Assembly: GCF_037201975.1 (NCBI RefSeq)
Contig: NZ_CP147520.1
Span: 2,790,001 to 2,854,000, forward strand
Origin: Streptomyces sp. TG1A-60
GTDB lineage: Bacteria > Actinomycetota > Actinomycetes > Streptomycetales > Streptomycetaceae
Direction: 5' to 3'
Length of the DNA: 64,000 bases
Shown here: one piece after another, positions 25,670 to 33,852 of the stretch
How the letters are laid out: each line of letters starts with the position of its first letter
How positions within the stretch are numbered: position 1 is the stretch's first letter
Notes under the pieces: generated by a model
Told to the model about the DNA's origin: nothing
Databases searched by the model: none
The model's input: the letters and a program-made list of their open reading frames with translations, nothing else
Program-made: the position numbers and the translations under genes

Positions 25670-26016
25670 TGGTGGCCGCCCTCCTCCGGCTTGTGCGGCG
25701 AGGTCACGCTTGCCGCGCGGGCGCCCGCGAGCGCGGACTCCAGGTCGGTGATGCGGGCGTCCCGCTCGGCGATCTCGGCGCTGAGGCGGCCGAGGGCGTC
25801 GTCCACGTCCGCCATGCGGTAGCCGCGGACGGCGACCGGGAAGCGGAGCGCCTCGACATCCGCGCGGTTGACCGGGCGGTCCGCCGGCAGCGGGTCCTGG
25901 AACCGCTCGCCCGCGGCCTCCGGCAGCGCCGCGCTGTCGCCGCCGCCCACCACGGCGAGCGTGACCGCGGCGACCACGACGGCCAGCGCCACGACCAGGA
26001 ACAAGAACATGAACAT
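25666..26016 (-). CDS. Membrane-anchored DivIVA-domain protein
   Basis: 116 aa from ATG 26016. An N-terminal membrane helix (MFMFLFLVVALAVVVAAVTLA) is followed by a DivIVA-type motif (VEALRFPVAVRGYRMADVDDAL) and a short coiled coil (RLSAEIAERDARITDLESALAG). DivIVA domains recognise curved membrane at poles and septa; this small form is typical next to tag in actinobacteria (Rv1209 type). A role in cell-wall growth is inferred. Confidence 0.88.
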   Translation of the reverse strand: MFMFLFLVVALAVVVAAVTLAVVGGGDSAALPEAAGERFQDPLPADRPVNRADVEALRFPVAVRGYRMADVDDALGRLSAEIAERDARITDLESALAGARAASVTSPHKPEEGGHQ

Positions 26017-26135
26017 CGCTGGGTCCCCTCGACAGTGCTCGGCTCCGATCGTGCCATGCGAGTCTGACAGTTAGGGTCGCAGGCGGTCGCGCAAGGCGGT
26101 CATTCGACGGGACGCACCGGGAGAGGTCACAGCGG

Positions 26136-26996
26136 ATGCTCAGGCTGGGCAAGCGGGAGTTCGACGCGCACGAGCCGGTGATCATGGCCATCGTGAACCG
26201 GACCCCGGACTCCTTCTACGACAGGGGGGCCACCTTCCGGGACGAGCCTGCGCTCGCGCGTGTGGAGCGGGCGGTCGCCGACGGCGCGGCCGTCATCGAC
26301 ATCGGCGGGGTGAAGGCCGGGCCCGGGGAGGAAGTGACGGCGGCGGAGGAGGCGCGGCGGACGGTGGGCTTCGTGGCCGAGGTGCGGCGGCGGTTCCCCG
26401 ATGTGGTCATAAGCGTCGACACGTGGCGGCACGAGATCGGGGAGGCCGTCTGTGAGGCCGGTGCCGATCTGCTGAACGACGCGTGGGGTGGGGTCGATCC
26501 CCGGCTCGCGGAGGTGGCGGCGCGGTATCGGGTGGGGCTGGTGTGTACGCACGCGGGTGGGGCCGAGCCTCGTACGCGCCCGCATCGGGTCGAGTACGGC
26601 GATGTCATGGCGGACATCCTGCGGGTGACCGTGGGCCTGGCGGAGCGGGCGGTGGCACTGGGCGTGCCTCGGGAGGCGGTGCTGATCGATCCGGGGCACG
26701 ACTTCGGGAAGAACACACGGCACAGCCTGGAGGCGACCCGTCGGCTGGGCGAGATGGTGGAGACGGGGTGGCCGGTGCTGGTGTCGCTGTCCAACAAGGA
26801 CTTCGTGGGGGAGACGTTGGACAAGCCGGTCAAGGAGCGGGTGGTGGGGACCCTGGCGACCACTGCCGTGTCGGCCTGGCTGGGGGCTCAGGTCTATCGG
26901 GTGCATGAAGTGGCGGAGACTCGGCAGGTGTTGGACATGGTGGCGTCCATCGCGGGGCATCGGGCACCGGCTGTGGCTCGGCGGGGGCTTGCCTAG
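26136..26996 (+). CDS. folP2: Dihydropteroate synthase paralogue (FolP2-like)
   Basis: 286-aa TIM barrel of the pterin-binding family. Key stretches are MAIVNRTPDSFYDRG, VIDIGGVKAGPG, SVDTWRHEIGEAV, LLNDAWGG and VLIDPGHDFGKNT. The canonical DHPS sequence is NVTPDSFSDGG; here NRTPDSFYDRG shows the FolP2-type divergence, and the mycobacterial FolP2 is reported not to replace FolP1. The true reaction is therefore uncertain. It is divergent from the DivIVA-domain/tag pair. Confidence 0.88.
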   Translation: MLRLGKREFDAHEPVIMAIVNRTPDSFYDRGATFRDEPALARVERAVADGAAVIDIGGVKAGPGEEVTAAEEARRTVGFVAEVRRRFPDVVISVDTWRHEIGEAVCEAGADLLNDAWGGVDPRLAEVAARYRVGLVCTHAGGAEPRTRPHRVEYGDVMADILRVTVGLAERAVALGVPREAVLIDPGHDFGKNTRHSLEATRRLGEMVETGWPVLVSLSNKDFVGETLDKPVKERVVGTLATTAVSAWLGAQVYRVHEVAETRQVLDMVASIAGHRAPAVARRGLA

Positions 26997-27008
26997 CCGG
27001 ATCTCTCG

Positions 27009-27052
27009 CCCCCGCCGCCCTACCCGTCCATCCTCAAGGGGCAACGCCCCTT
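27009..27052. repeat. REP-like intergenic palindromic element, second copy
   Basis: Carries the same CCGCCGCCCTACC-GTCC core and GGGG/CCCC hairpin (AAGGGGC 27036-27042 with GCCCCTT 27046-27052) as 3575-3616. It follows folP2 directly and may act as its terminator. Confidence 0.55.
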
Positions 27053-27093
27053 TGACCCCGTCCGTTTCCGTTCGTGGGGCTGCCCGCGCATCT

Positions 27094-27123
27094 CCCCGCG
27101 CCCCTGAGAGCGGGGGCGCGGGG
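27094..27123. terminator. GC-rich hairpin between convergent genes
   Basis: CCCCGCGCCCC (27094-27104) pairs perfectly with GGGGCGCGGGG (27113-27123). It lies 13 nt beyond the stop of the LOG gene on the minus strand. Confidence 0.65.
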
Positions 27124-27135
27124 GTGGGGCCGTGG

Positions 27136-27894
27136 TCAGCGGCCTGCCTCCTTGGAGACCAGCGCCACCGCCTCGTCCACGTCGTCTGTCACGTGGAAGA
27201 GGGTCAGGTCCTTCTCCGAGGCCTTGCCCTGGGCGATGAGGGTGCCGGTGAGCCAGTCGACCAGGCCGCCCCAGTAGGACTCGCCGAAGAGGACGATGGG
27301 GAAGCGGGTGACCTTCTGGGTCTGGACGAGGGTGAGGGCCTCGAAGAGTTCGTCGAGGGTGCCGAGGCCGCCGGGGAGGACCACGAAGCCCTGGGCGTAC
27401 TTGACGAACATCATCTTCCGGACGAAGAAGTAACGGAAGTTGAGGCCGATGTCGACGTAGGAGTTGAGGCCTTGCTCGAAGGGAAGCTCGATGCCGAGGC
27501 CCACGGAGATGCCGCCCGCTTCGAGGGCGCCCTTGTTGGCCGCCTCCATGGCGCCCGGCCCGCCGCCGGTGATCACGGCGAAGCCCGCCTCCACCAGGCC
27601 GCGGCCGAGCCGGACGCCCGCCTCGTACTCCGGTGCGTCCGCCGGGGTCCGGGCGGATCCGAACACGCTGATCGCGGGCGGGAGTTCGGCGAGCGTGCCG
27701 AAGCCCTCGATGAACTCGGACTGGATGCGCAGGACACGCCAGGGGTCCGTGTGGACCCAGTCCGAGGGGCCGCCCGCGTCCAGCAGTCGCTGGTCCGTCG
27801 TGCTCGCCTGCACCTGGGCGCGTCTGCGCAGCACCGGCCCCAACCGCTGCTCCTCCGGTGGCCCGTTCTCGCCCTCTGGGTTGCCGGTCGCCAT
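27136..27894 (-). CDS. LOG-family protein (TIGR00730 type)
   Basis: A 252-aa Rossmann-like protein with the family motifs FGSARTPADAPEYE, ITGGGPGAMEAANKGALEAGG and PGGLGTLDELFEALT. Plant LOG enzymes hydrolyse cytokinin nucleotides to the free base; several actinobacterial members (Rv1205) do the same, while others have nucleotide or lysine-decarboxylase-like annotations. The first 40 residues are a variable polar extension. It lies 108 nt downstream of dapE on the same strand. Confidence 0.9.
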   Translation of the reverse strand: MATGNPEGENGPPEEQRLGPVLRRRAQVQASTTDQRLLDAGGPSDWVHTDPWRVLRIQSEFIEGFGTLAELPPAISVFGSARTPADAPEYEAGVRLGRGLVEAGFAVITGGGPGAMEAANKGALEAGGISVGLGIELPFEQGLNSYVDIGLNFRYFFVRKMMFVKYAQGFVVLPGGLGTLDELFEALTLVQTQKVTRFPIVLFGESYWGGLVDWLTGTLIAQGKASEKDLTLFHVTDDVDEAVALVSKEAGR

Positions 27895-28002
27895 GTCCGC
27901 TCCCTCCGCCGTGCTGGTCGTTCACCTCAGCGTAGATCCAGGCGGGTTACGGACGGGGGACGCGCGCGTGTCCGCCACGATCCGCCACCACGCGCGGGTG
28001 GC

Positions 28003-29082
28003 TCACGCCGTCAGCCAGGACTTCAGGCGCTCCTCCCCCGCCAGGATCTTCGCCGTCTCCACCCGTTCGTCGCGCCGGTGCGCCAAGTGCGGGTTGCCGG
28101 GACCGTAGTTGACGGCCGGGACTCCGAGGGCGCTGAAGCGGGAGACGTCCGTCCAGCCGTACTTGGGCTGGGCGGTGCCGCCGACCGCGTCGATGAAGGC
28201 CACGGCCGCCGGGTGGGACAGGCCGGGCAGCGCGCCGGGGCTGTGGTCGTCGACGAGGAAATCCTCGACCCCGCAGTCGGCGAAGACCTCGCGGACATGG
28301 GCGACGGCCTCCTGCTCCGTACGGTCCGGCGCGTAGCGGAAGTTGACCGTCACCACGCACGCGTCGGGGATGACGTTGCCGGCGACGCCGCCCGAGATGC
28401 CGACGGCGTTGAGGCCTTCCCGGTACTCCAGGCCGTCGATCAACGGGTGGCGCGGCTCGTACGACGCCAGCTTCGCCAGGATCGGGGCCGCCGCGTGGAT
28501 GGCGTTGGAGCCCATCCAGCCGCGGGCGGAGTGGGCGCGCTCGCCCTTCGTCGTCAGCAGCACCCGCAGGGTGCCCTGGCAGCCGCCCTCCACCTCGCCG
28601 TTCGTGGGCTCCAGGAGGACCGCGAAGTCGCCCTCCAGCCACTCGGGGCGGGCCTCGGAGACGTGCTTCAGGCCGTTCAGGTCCGCGGCGACCTCCTCGT
28701 TGTCGTAGAAGACGAAGGTCAGGTCGCGGTTGGGAGCCGGGACGGTGGCCGCGATGCGCAGTTGGACCGCGACGCCGGACTTCATGTCGCAGGTGCCGCA
28801 GCCCCACAGGACGCCGTCCTCGTCGAGGCGCGAGGGGACGTTGTCCGCGATGGGGACGGTGTCGATGTGGCCGGCCAGGATCACGCGCTCCGCGCGGCCC
28901 AGGTGCGTTCGAGCCACGATGTTGTCGCCGTACCGGTCGACCGTGAGGTGCGGCAGGGCACGCAGGGCGCTCTCGATCGCGTCCGCGAGCGGCTTCTCCG
29001 TGCCGCTCGCGGAGGGGAAGTCGACGAGCTGCGCGGTCAGCCGCGCGGCGTCCAGCGTGAGGTCAATCGGAGTCTCGGCCAT
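28003..29082 (-). CDS. dapE: Succinyl-diaminopimelate desuccinylase
   Basis: 359 aa, M20 metallopeptidase family. It releases succinate from N-succinyl-LL-diaminopimelate in lysine and peptidoglycan precursor synthesis. Metal and catalytic motifs: ILAGHIDTVP (His, Asp), GCGTCDMKSGVA (bridging Asp), FYDNEEVAA (catalytic Glu pair), LLEPTNGEVEGGCQG, and a C-terminal His in NPHLAHRRDE. The lid domain is present. The DapC-like aminotransferase of the same pathway lies 2 kb away. Confidence 0.93.
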   Translation of the reverse strand: MAETPIDLTLDAARLTAQLVDFPSASGTEKPLADAIESALRALPHLTVDRYGDNIVARTHLGRAERVILAGHIDTVPIADNVPSRLDEDGVLWGCGTCDMKSGVAVQLRIAATVPAPNRDLTFVFYDNEEVAADLNGLKHVSEARPEWLEGDFAVLLEPTNGEVEGGCQGTLRVLLTTKGERAHSARGWMGSNAIHAAAPILAKLASYEPRHPLIDGLEYREGLNAVGISGGVAGNVIPDACVVTVNFRYAPDRTEQEAVAHVREVFADCGVEDFLVDDHSPGALPGLSHPAAVAFIDAVGGTAQPKYGWTDVSRFSALGVPAVNYGPGNPHLAHRRDERVETAKILAGEERLKSWLTA

Positions 29083-29198
29083 GTCCCCGACCCTAACGCG
29101 CCGGCAGGGCGGGGCCGCCGGCGAGTGGATCAGGTCATCTCCGCAGTACTTTCACAACCCTTGCACAGCCGCCGTTACTCTCCAGTACCTTGGACCGC

Positions 29199-30197
29199 GT
29201 GTCAGAGCCGTACCCCTTTTCCCCAGGTCCTCGTCCACGCCGTCGTGGCCGGCGTGTGCTGCGCTTCATGGCGGCGTTCGTCGTCATGACCGCGCTCGGG
29301 GCGTATCTCGTCGTGCAGTATCTGACCGGCGGGAACGGCACGCCTCGGTGCATGGTCGTGTCCGGCACGGACGACGGGGCGTCGTACGCGTTCACCCCCG
29401 AGCAGGCGGCGAACGCGGCCACGATCTCGGCGGTCGGCACCTCGCGCGACCTGCCCGAGCGGGCCGTGACGATCGCACTGGCCACCGCGCTGCAGGAGTC
29501 GAGCCTGCGCAACATCGACTACGGCGACCGGGACTCCCTCGGGCTGTTCCAGCAGCGGCCCTCGCAGGGCTGGGGCACCAAGGAGCAGATCCAGGACCCG
29601 GTGTACGCGGCGGGCGAGTTCTACGAGCACCTCGTCAAGGTCGACGGCTACGAGGAGCTGCCGCTGACCGTCGCCGCCCAGCGGGTGCAGCGCAGCGGCT
29701 TCCCGGAGGCGTACGCCAAGCACGAGCCGGACGCCACGCTGCTCGCCGCCGCGCTGACCGGGCGGACGGCGGCCACGCTGACCTGTGAGGGGCGCCGGGA
29801 GACGACCGGCGTCGGCACCGTCTACGCGGGCGGCCCCGACGCGGTGCGCGCCGCGCTCGTACGGGACTTCGGGGGCGCGCGCTACGAGGTGGCCGGCGCG
29901 GTGGTGGACTCCGAGAACCGCGCCGGGGCCCGGACGCCCGCGACGCCCAGCCCTGCCGTCTCCTCCGCCGCCGGGACCGTCATCATCCCCCTCTCGGACG
30001 CCGGGGACTCCGCCGAGGTCCGGCAGCGCGGCTGGGAGCTGGCGCACTGGGCCGTGGCCCACGCCTCCCGCCTGGGCGTCGAGCGCGTCTCGTACGCGGG
30101 CCGGGAGTGGATCGCCGAGGGCCGGGCCGGTGCGTGGCGCAAGGCCCGGCAGGCGGGGACGTCCGCCGCCGAGGTCCGAATCGTCACTGGACAGTAG
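29199..30197 (+). CDS. Membrane-anchored lytic-transglycosylase-like protein
   Basis: About 332 aa. N-terminal basic residues and one membrane helix (LRFMAAFVVMTALGAYLVVQYL) are followed by an extracytoplasmic lysozyme-like segment: ITIALATALQESSLRNIDYG, DSLGLFQQRPSQGWG, AAGEFYEHL. The Glu in ALQESSL fits the catalytic Glu of goose-type/Slt transglycosylases. From memory relatives are often labelled heavy metal transporter, which the sequence does not support. GTG 29199 is chosen because TACCTT (29186-29191) would place transcription start on the GTG (leaderless); an in-frame TTG at 29190 is the alternative. Confidence 0.8.
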   Translation: MSEPYPFSPGPRPRRRGRRVLRFMAAFVVMTALGAYLVVQYLTGGNGTPRCMVVSGTDDGASYAFTPEQAANAATISAVGTSRDLPERAVTIALATALQESSLRNIDYGDRDSLGLFQQRPSQGWGTKEQIQDPVYAAGEFYEHLVKVDGYEELPLTVAAQRVQRSGFPEAYAKHEPDATLLAAALTGRTAATLTCEGRRETTGVGTVYAGGPDAVRAALVRDFGGARYEVAGAVVDSENRAGARTPATPSPAVSSAAGTVIIPLSDAGDSAEVRQRGWELAHWAVAHASRLGVERVSYAGREWIAEGRAGAWRKARQAGTSAAEVRIVTGQ

Positions 30198-30342
30198 GTC
30201 TCGCGGCTCACCCGTGCGGGGGACGTGCGGCGCGTCGCGTGGACGGGGGAGGGCAGGGTTTCGCCTCCTCACCCCGGGTTCGCGGAATTCCTTGGGAACA
30301 AAGGGCTGTAAGGATTCGGCCGACTTTCAGACCGGGTGACGT

Positions 30343-30370
30343 TTGTCGGTATTTGCCCGCATCCGATAAT
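30343..30370 (+). promoter_or_regulatory. Candidate promoter of the secreted 144-aa protein
   Basis: TTGTCG (30343-30348), 16-nt spacer, GATAAT (30365-30370). The predicted start is near 30377, giving a leader of about 134 nt that contains a strong stem-loop. Confidence 0.5.
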
Positions 30371-30438
30371 GCGACGCATTGCAAACTCTTTACGCCGGAT
30401 CGCCGCAACCTTCAGCGGCTTCGAGCGGTAGTCACTGC

Positions 30439-30474
30439 GTCCGAGCCCGGAGCGATCAGCTCCCGGGCTCGGAC
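30439..30474 (+). promoter_or_regulatory. Leader stem-loop before the secreted-protein gene
   Basis: GTCCGAGCCCGGAGC (30439-30453) and GCTCCCGGGCTCGGAC (30459-30474) form a 15-bp stem with a single bulged G and a 5-nt loop. It lies between the candidate promoter and the ribosome site (AAGGAG 30501-30506). It could be an attenuator, an mRNA stabiliser, or a terminator of upstream transcription. Confidence 0.5.
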
Positions 30475-30510
30475 GGACACTTCACCGTCCTCTTCCGTCA
30501 AAGGAGCATC

Positions 30511-30945
30511 ATGTCCCTCCCCCTGACCCGCCGGATCGCCCGTGCCGCGCTGCTCACCGCAGCGGGGGCGGCTTCCGTGGTCGGTGCGGCCGGCTCCGCG
30601 AGCGCGGCGCCCGAACTCCCGGCCGCCCCGAACCTGAGCGGTCTGTCCGCCGTCGACGGGGCGAACGCCGGCGACACCCTGGACGGCGCGGCGCAGAACG
30701 TCACCGGCCTCGCCGGCGAGGCCGCCAAGCAGACGGTGCCGGCTGCGGGCAAGACCGGTGGGAAGGCCGTCAAGAAGGCGACCCCCACGGTGCAGAAGGT
30801 CGCCGGGGACACCGCCGGGTCCGCCGGTGAGGTCCTGGGCGGCACGACCAAGACCGCCACGAAGGGCGGCCTGCCGACCGACTCCGTGACCAAGGGCGCG
30901 TCTCTGCCCACGGGGCAGCTGCCGGTCGGGAGCCCGCTCGGCTGA
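30511..30945 (+). CDS. Secreted Ala/Gly-rich protein
   Basis: 144 aa from ATG 30511. A clear signal peptide (RRIARAALLTAAGAASVVGAAG, cleavage near ASA-AP) is followed by a low-complexity mature part with repeated AGEAAKQTVP, AGKTGGKAVKKATP and VAGDTAGSAGEVLGG units, predicted to be flexible or helical. No enzymatic motif was seen. Homologues are common as small exported Streptomyces proteins of unknown role. Strong promoter-like signals suggest abundant expression. Confidence 0.8.
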   Translation: MSLPLTRRIARAALLTAAGAASVVGAAGSASAAPELPAAPNLSGLSAVDGANAGDTLDGAAQNVTGLAGEAAKQTVPAAGKTGGKAVKKATPTVQKVAGDTAGSAGEVLGGTTKTATKGGLPTDSVTKGASLPTGQLPVGSPLG

Positions 30946-30962
30946 CGCCCGGTCGAACCGTT

Positions 30963-30994
30963 GAAGGGGTCCGGGGTCTCCCCCGGGCCCCTTC
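30963..30994. terminator. Bidirectional terminator
   Basis: GAAGGGGTCCGGGG (30963-30976) with CCCCGGGCCCCTTC (30981-30994): 14-bp stem with one G-U pair and a TCTC loop, between convergent genes. Confidence 0.8.
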
Positions 30995-31031
30995 GGCACT
31001 TGTGCGGCTGGACACACCACCGGCGAGGCGG

Positions 31032-32150
31032 CTACGTCAGGCGTTCCACCGCTGCCGCCACTCGCTCGTCCGTCGCCGTGAACGCGACTCGTACGTGGCG
31101 TGCGCCCGCCTGGCCGTAGAAGTCGCCGGGGGCCACGAGGACGCCGAGGTCGGCCAGGTGGGCGACGGTGGTCCAGCAGGATTCGCCGCGGGTGGCCCAG
31201 AGGTAGAGGCTGGCCTCGCTGTGTTCGATGCGGAAGCCGTGGGCGACGAGCGCCTCGCGGAGGGCGGAGCGGCGGGCGGCGTAGCGGGCGCGCTGCCGCT
31301 GGACGTGGTCGTCGTCGCCGAGGGCGGCGACGACGGCGGCCTGGGTGGGGGCGGCGGTCATCATGCCGCCGTGCTTGCGGATCTGGAGAAGGGGGCCGAG
31401 GACGGCCGGGTCGCCGGCGAGGAAGGCCGCGCGGTAGCCCGCCAGGTTCGAGCGCTTCGACAGCGAGTGGACCGCGACGATTCCCTCGTACGAGCCGCCG
31501 TTCACATCCGGGTGGAGGACGGAGACCGGGTCGGCGTCCCAGCCGAGCTCCAGGTAGCACTCGTCGGAGAAGAGCAGGACGCCGTGCTCGCGGGCCCAGG
31601 CGACGATCCGGGTCAGCTCGGCCTTGGAGAGGACCTGGCCGGTGGGGTTGGAGGGCGAGTTCAGCCAGAGAAGCTTCAGGCCGGTGGGGTCCAGGTCCGT
31701 CGGGCCCGGCGCGTCAGCGCCTGGTGTCAGCGTGTAGGCCTCGTGGTCGGCGCGGGCTAGGCGGGCGCCCACCTGGTACGTCGGGTAGGCCAGGCTTGGG
31801 TGGGCGACGCGGTCGCCGGGGCCGAGGCCGAGCTGGGTGGGGAGCCAGGCGACCAGTTCCTTGGAGCCGACGATCGGCAGGACGTGGTGGTGGGTGACGT
31901 CGCGGGCGCCCAGGCGGCGCTCCAGCCAGCCCGTGATCGCGTCGCGCAGCTCGGGGGTGCCCCAGACGGTCGGGTAGCCCGGTGAGTCCGCGGCGGCGAC
32001 CAGTGCTTTCTGGATCGGCTCGGGCACCGGGTCGACCGGGGTGCCGACGGAGAGGTCGACGATGCCACCGGGGTGAGCGGCGGCCGTCGCCTTGTACGGC
32101 TCCAGCTTGTCCCAGGGGAAGGTGGGGAGGCGGTCGCTGACTGCGGACAC
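31032..32150 (-). CDS. dapC: N-succinyldiaminopimelate aminotransferase (DapC-type)
   Basis: 372 aa from GTG 32150 (VSAVSDRLPTFPWDKLEPYK). A fold-type I PLP enzyme with IVDLSVGTPVDPVP, NSPSNPTGQVLS, FSDECYLELGW and the PLP lysine in HSLSKRSNLAGYR. The product fits the actinobacterial succinyldiaminopimelate transaminase (Rv1178 type), which acts before DapE in lysine/peptidoglycan synthesis. It lies 177 nt downstream of fdxC on the same strand, again as in mycobacteria. DapC assignment rests on synteny plus length. Confidence 0.9.
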   Translation of the reverse strand: MSAVSDRLPTFPWDKLEPYKATAAAHPGGIVDLSVGTPVDPVPEPIQKALVAAADSPGYPTVWGTPELRDAITGWLERRLGARDVTHHHVLPIVGSKELVAWLPTQLGLGPGDRVAHPSLAYPTYQVGARLARADHEAYTLTPGADAPGPTDLDPTGLKLLWLNSPSNPTGQVLSKAELTRIVAWAREHGVLLFSDECYLELGWDADPVSVLHPDVNGGSYEGIVAVHSLSKRSNLAGYRAAFLAGDPAVLGPLLQIRKHGGMMTAAPTQAAVVAALGDDDHVQRQRARYAARRSALREALVAHGFRIEHSEASLYLWATRGESCWTTVAHLADLGVLVAPGDFYGQAGARHVRVAFTATDERVAAAVERLT

Positions 32151-32225
32151 GGGATCTGGCTCACTTTCTCGTACGAACGTTCCCGAGCGGTGGGACGGGC
32201 GCGTACGCACCGCTCGTACGGCGAA

Positions 32226-32278
32226 CGCCTCGGCCCCGTACGTCGATCATGGTGATCGGACCGTACGGGGCCGAGGCG
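32226..32278 (-). terminator. Terminator of fdxC
   Basis: CGCCTCGGCCCCGTACG (32226-32242) and CGTACGGGGCCGAGGCG (32262-32278) form a perfect 17-bp stem. The loop itself contains GATCA/TGATC. It lies 49 nt after the fdxC stop. Confidence 0.85.
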
Positions 32279-32326
32279 GTACGGACGCGGGCCGCAGGGG
32301 CCGTGCCCCGGCCCGCGACCTCGCTC

Positions 32327-32644
32327 TCAGGCCTGCGGCGGCAGTGCGGCGACGAAGGGGTGGTCACGCTCGATCAGGCCGAGCTTGCTGGCACCACCGG
32401 GCGAGCCGAGCTCGTCGAAGAACTCGACGTTCGCCTTGTAGTAGTCCTTCCACTCCTCCGGAGTGTCGTCCTCGTAGAAGATCGCCTCGACCGGGCACAC
32501 CGGCTCACAGGCACCGCAGTCGACGCATTCATCCGGGTGGATGTAGAGGGACCGCTGGCCCTCGTAGATGCAGTCGACCGGGCACTCCTCGATGCACGCC
32601 TTGTCCTTGACGTCGACACAAGGCTGCGCGATGACGTAGGTCAC
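32327..32644 (-). CDS. fdxC: 7Fe ferredoxin FdxC
   Basis: A 105-aa cytoplasmic electron carrier. Cluster ligands: CVDVKDKACIEECPVDCIYEG (3Fe-4S type, Cys 9, 17 and 21 region) and CVDCGACEPVCPVEAI (4Fe-4S). The C-terminal half (EEWKDYYKANVEFFDELG) is the usual FdxC tail. Ferredoxins of this type donate electrons to P450s and other reductases. ATG 32644 follows a divergent promoter region shared with the GNAT gene. Confidence 0.96.
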   Translation of the reverse strand: MTYVIAQPCVDVKDKACIEECPVDCIYEGQRSLYIHPDECVDCGACEPVCPVEAIFYEDDTPEEWKDYYKANVEFFDELGSPGGASKLGLIERDHPFVAALPPQA

Positions 32645-32784
32645 GCTGTCGTTCCTCCTCGATAGGGCGCTGGCGGGCCTCCTCAGGCTCCGCCGCCTGG
32701 CGCGCGGGAGCGCGGCGTCGTCGATGCCCGCACCTAGTATCTCCGTTCCTGGGCATGATCCGAACAGGAGGGGTGAACTGACCT

Positions 32785-33852
32785 GTGGAAATCTCTGCCG
32801 GTGCGCGGCTCGAGATCCGTGTCTCCGCTGCTGACGTGGGCAAACGCGTCTCCGTGCGACGCGTCGACGACGATGCCGCCGGGAGTGGGAAATTCACCGA
32901 CACGGTTGGTGTTCTCACATCATGGGACGACGGCGTGCTGCTGATCACACGTCGGGACGGGGAACGGGTGCGGGTCGCGGAGTCGTCGCTGGTCGCGGCG
33001 AAGGTCGTGCCCGCCGCCCCCGCCCGTCGGCGCGGACCCGCCGCCTCGTACGCGGAACTGGCGCGGGTCGCCGCGCGGGGCTGGCAGCCGGTCGAGCGGG
33101 AGCGGATGGGTGACTGGGAGCTGCGGGCCGCCTCCGGGTTCACCCGCAGAGCCAACTCGGTGCTGCCCCTGGGGGACCCCGGTGTGCCCCTGGATGACGC
33201 GCTGACGACTGTGGAGTGCTGGTACGCGGCCCGGGGGCTGCCCGCCTACTTGCAGCTCGCCACGGGTGCGGAGGGCACGCAGGAGCTGCTCTGCGCCGAG
33301 GTGGAGCGGCGGGGTTGGCGCCGGGAGGTCACCGCCGAGCTGTGGATCGGGGCGCTCGCGCCGGTCGCGGACCGGGAGGCGGCCGGGGTCGGGCTGTCGC
33401 GGACGGCGGACGAGGCGTGGCTCAGCCGCTACCAGCGCAAGGGGGTCAGCGAGGTCGCGCTGAAGGTACTCGGCAGCGGGTCCTCGGTGTGGTTCGCGAC
33501 GGTGCCGGGCGACGGGGACGCGGCACCGGCCGCCATCGGGCGGTGCGTGGTGGACGGACGGTGGGCCGGTTTCGCGGCCGTGGAGGTCGATCCTGCCCAG
33601 CGGCGGCGGGGGCTCGCCACGACCGTGATGACCGCGCTGGCCCGGCGGGCGCTGGAGGAGGGGGCCTCCGCGGGCTGGTTGCAGGTGGAGACGGACAACG
33701 CGGGGGCGCGGGCCCTGTACGGCGGGATGGGGTTCGCGGTGCATCACTCGTATCACCACTACCGGGGGCCCCGGTGTGATGGGGACGGTGTCGCTCGCTC
33801 CGGCGGCGATTCGGGTTCCGGTTCCGGTTCCGAGCCGTCTCGATCGTCATGA
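32785..33852 (+). CDS. GNAT-family N-acetyltransferase with N-terminal beta domain
   Basis: 355 aa from GTG 32785. The first 75 residues look like a small beta-barrel (ARLEIRVSAADVGKRVSVRR ... VLTSWDDGVLLITRRDGE). The C-terminal GNAT domain shows the acetyl-CoA loop VDPAQRRRGLATTVMTALA and the ending ETDNAGARALYGGMGFAVHH. Acceptor substrate unknown. The last 20 residues are a Gly/Ser tail. The stop overlaps the next ATG as ATGA, so it is coupled to the transglutaminase-like gene. Confidence 0.9.
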   Translation: MEISAGARLEIRVSAADVGKRVSVRRVDDDAAGSGKFTDTVGVLTSWDDGVLLITRRDGERVRVAESSLVAAKVVPAAPARRRGPAASYAELARVAARGWQPVERERMGDWELRAASGFTRRANSVLPLGDPGVPLDDALTTVECWYAARGLPAYLQLATGAEGTQELLCAEVERRGWRREVTAELWIGALAPVADREAAGVGLSRTADEAWLSRYQRKGVSEVALKVLGSGSSVWFATVPGDGDAAPAAIGRCVVDGRWAGFAAVEVDPAQRRRGLATTVMTALARRALEEGASAGWLQVETDNAGARALYGGMGFAVHHSYHHYRGPRCDGDGVARSGGDSGSGSGSEPSRSS

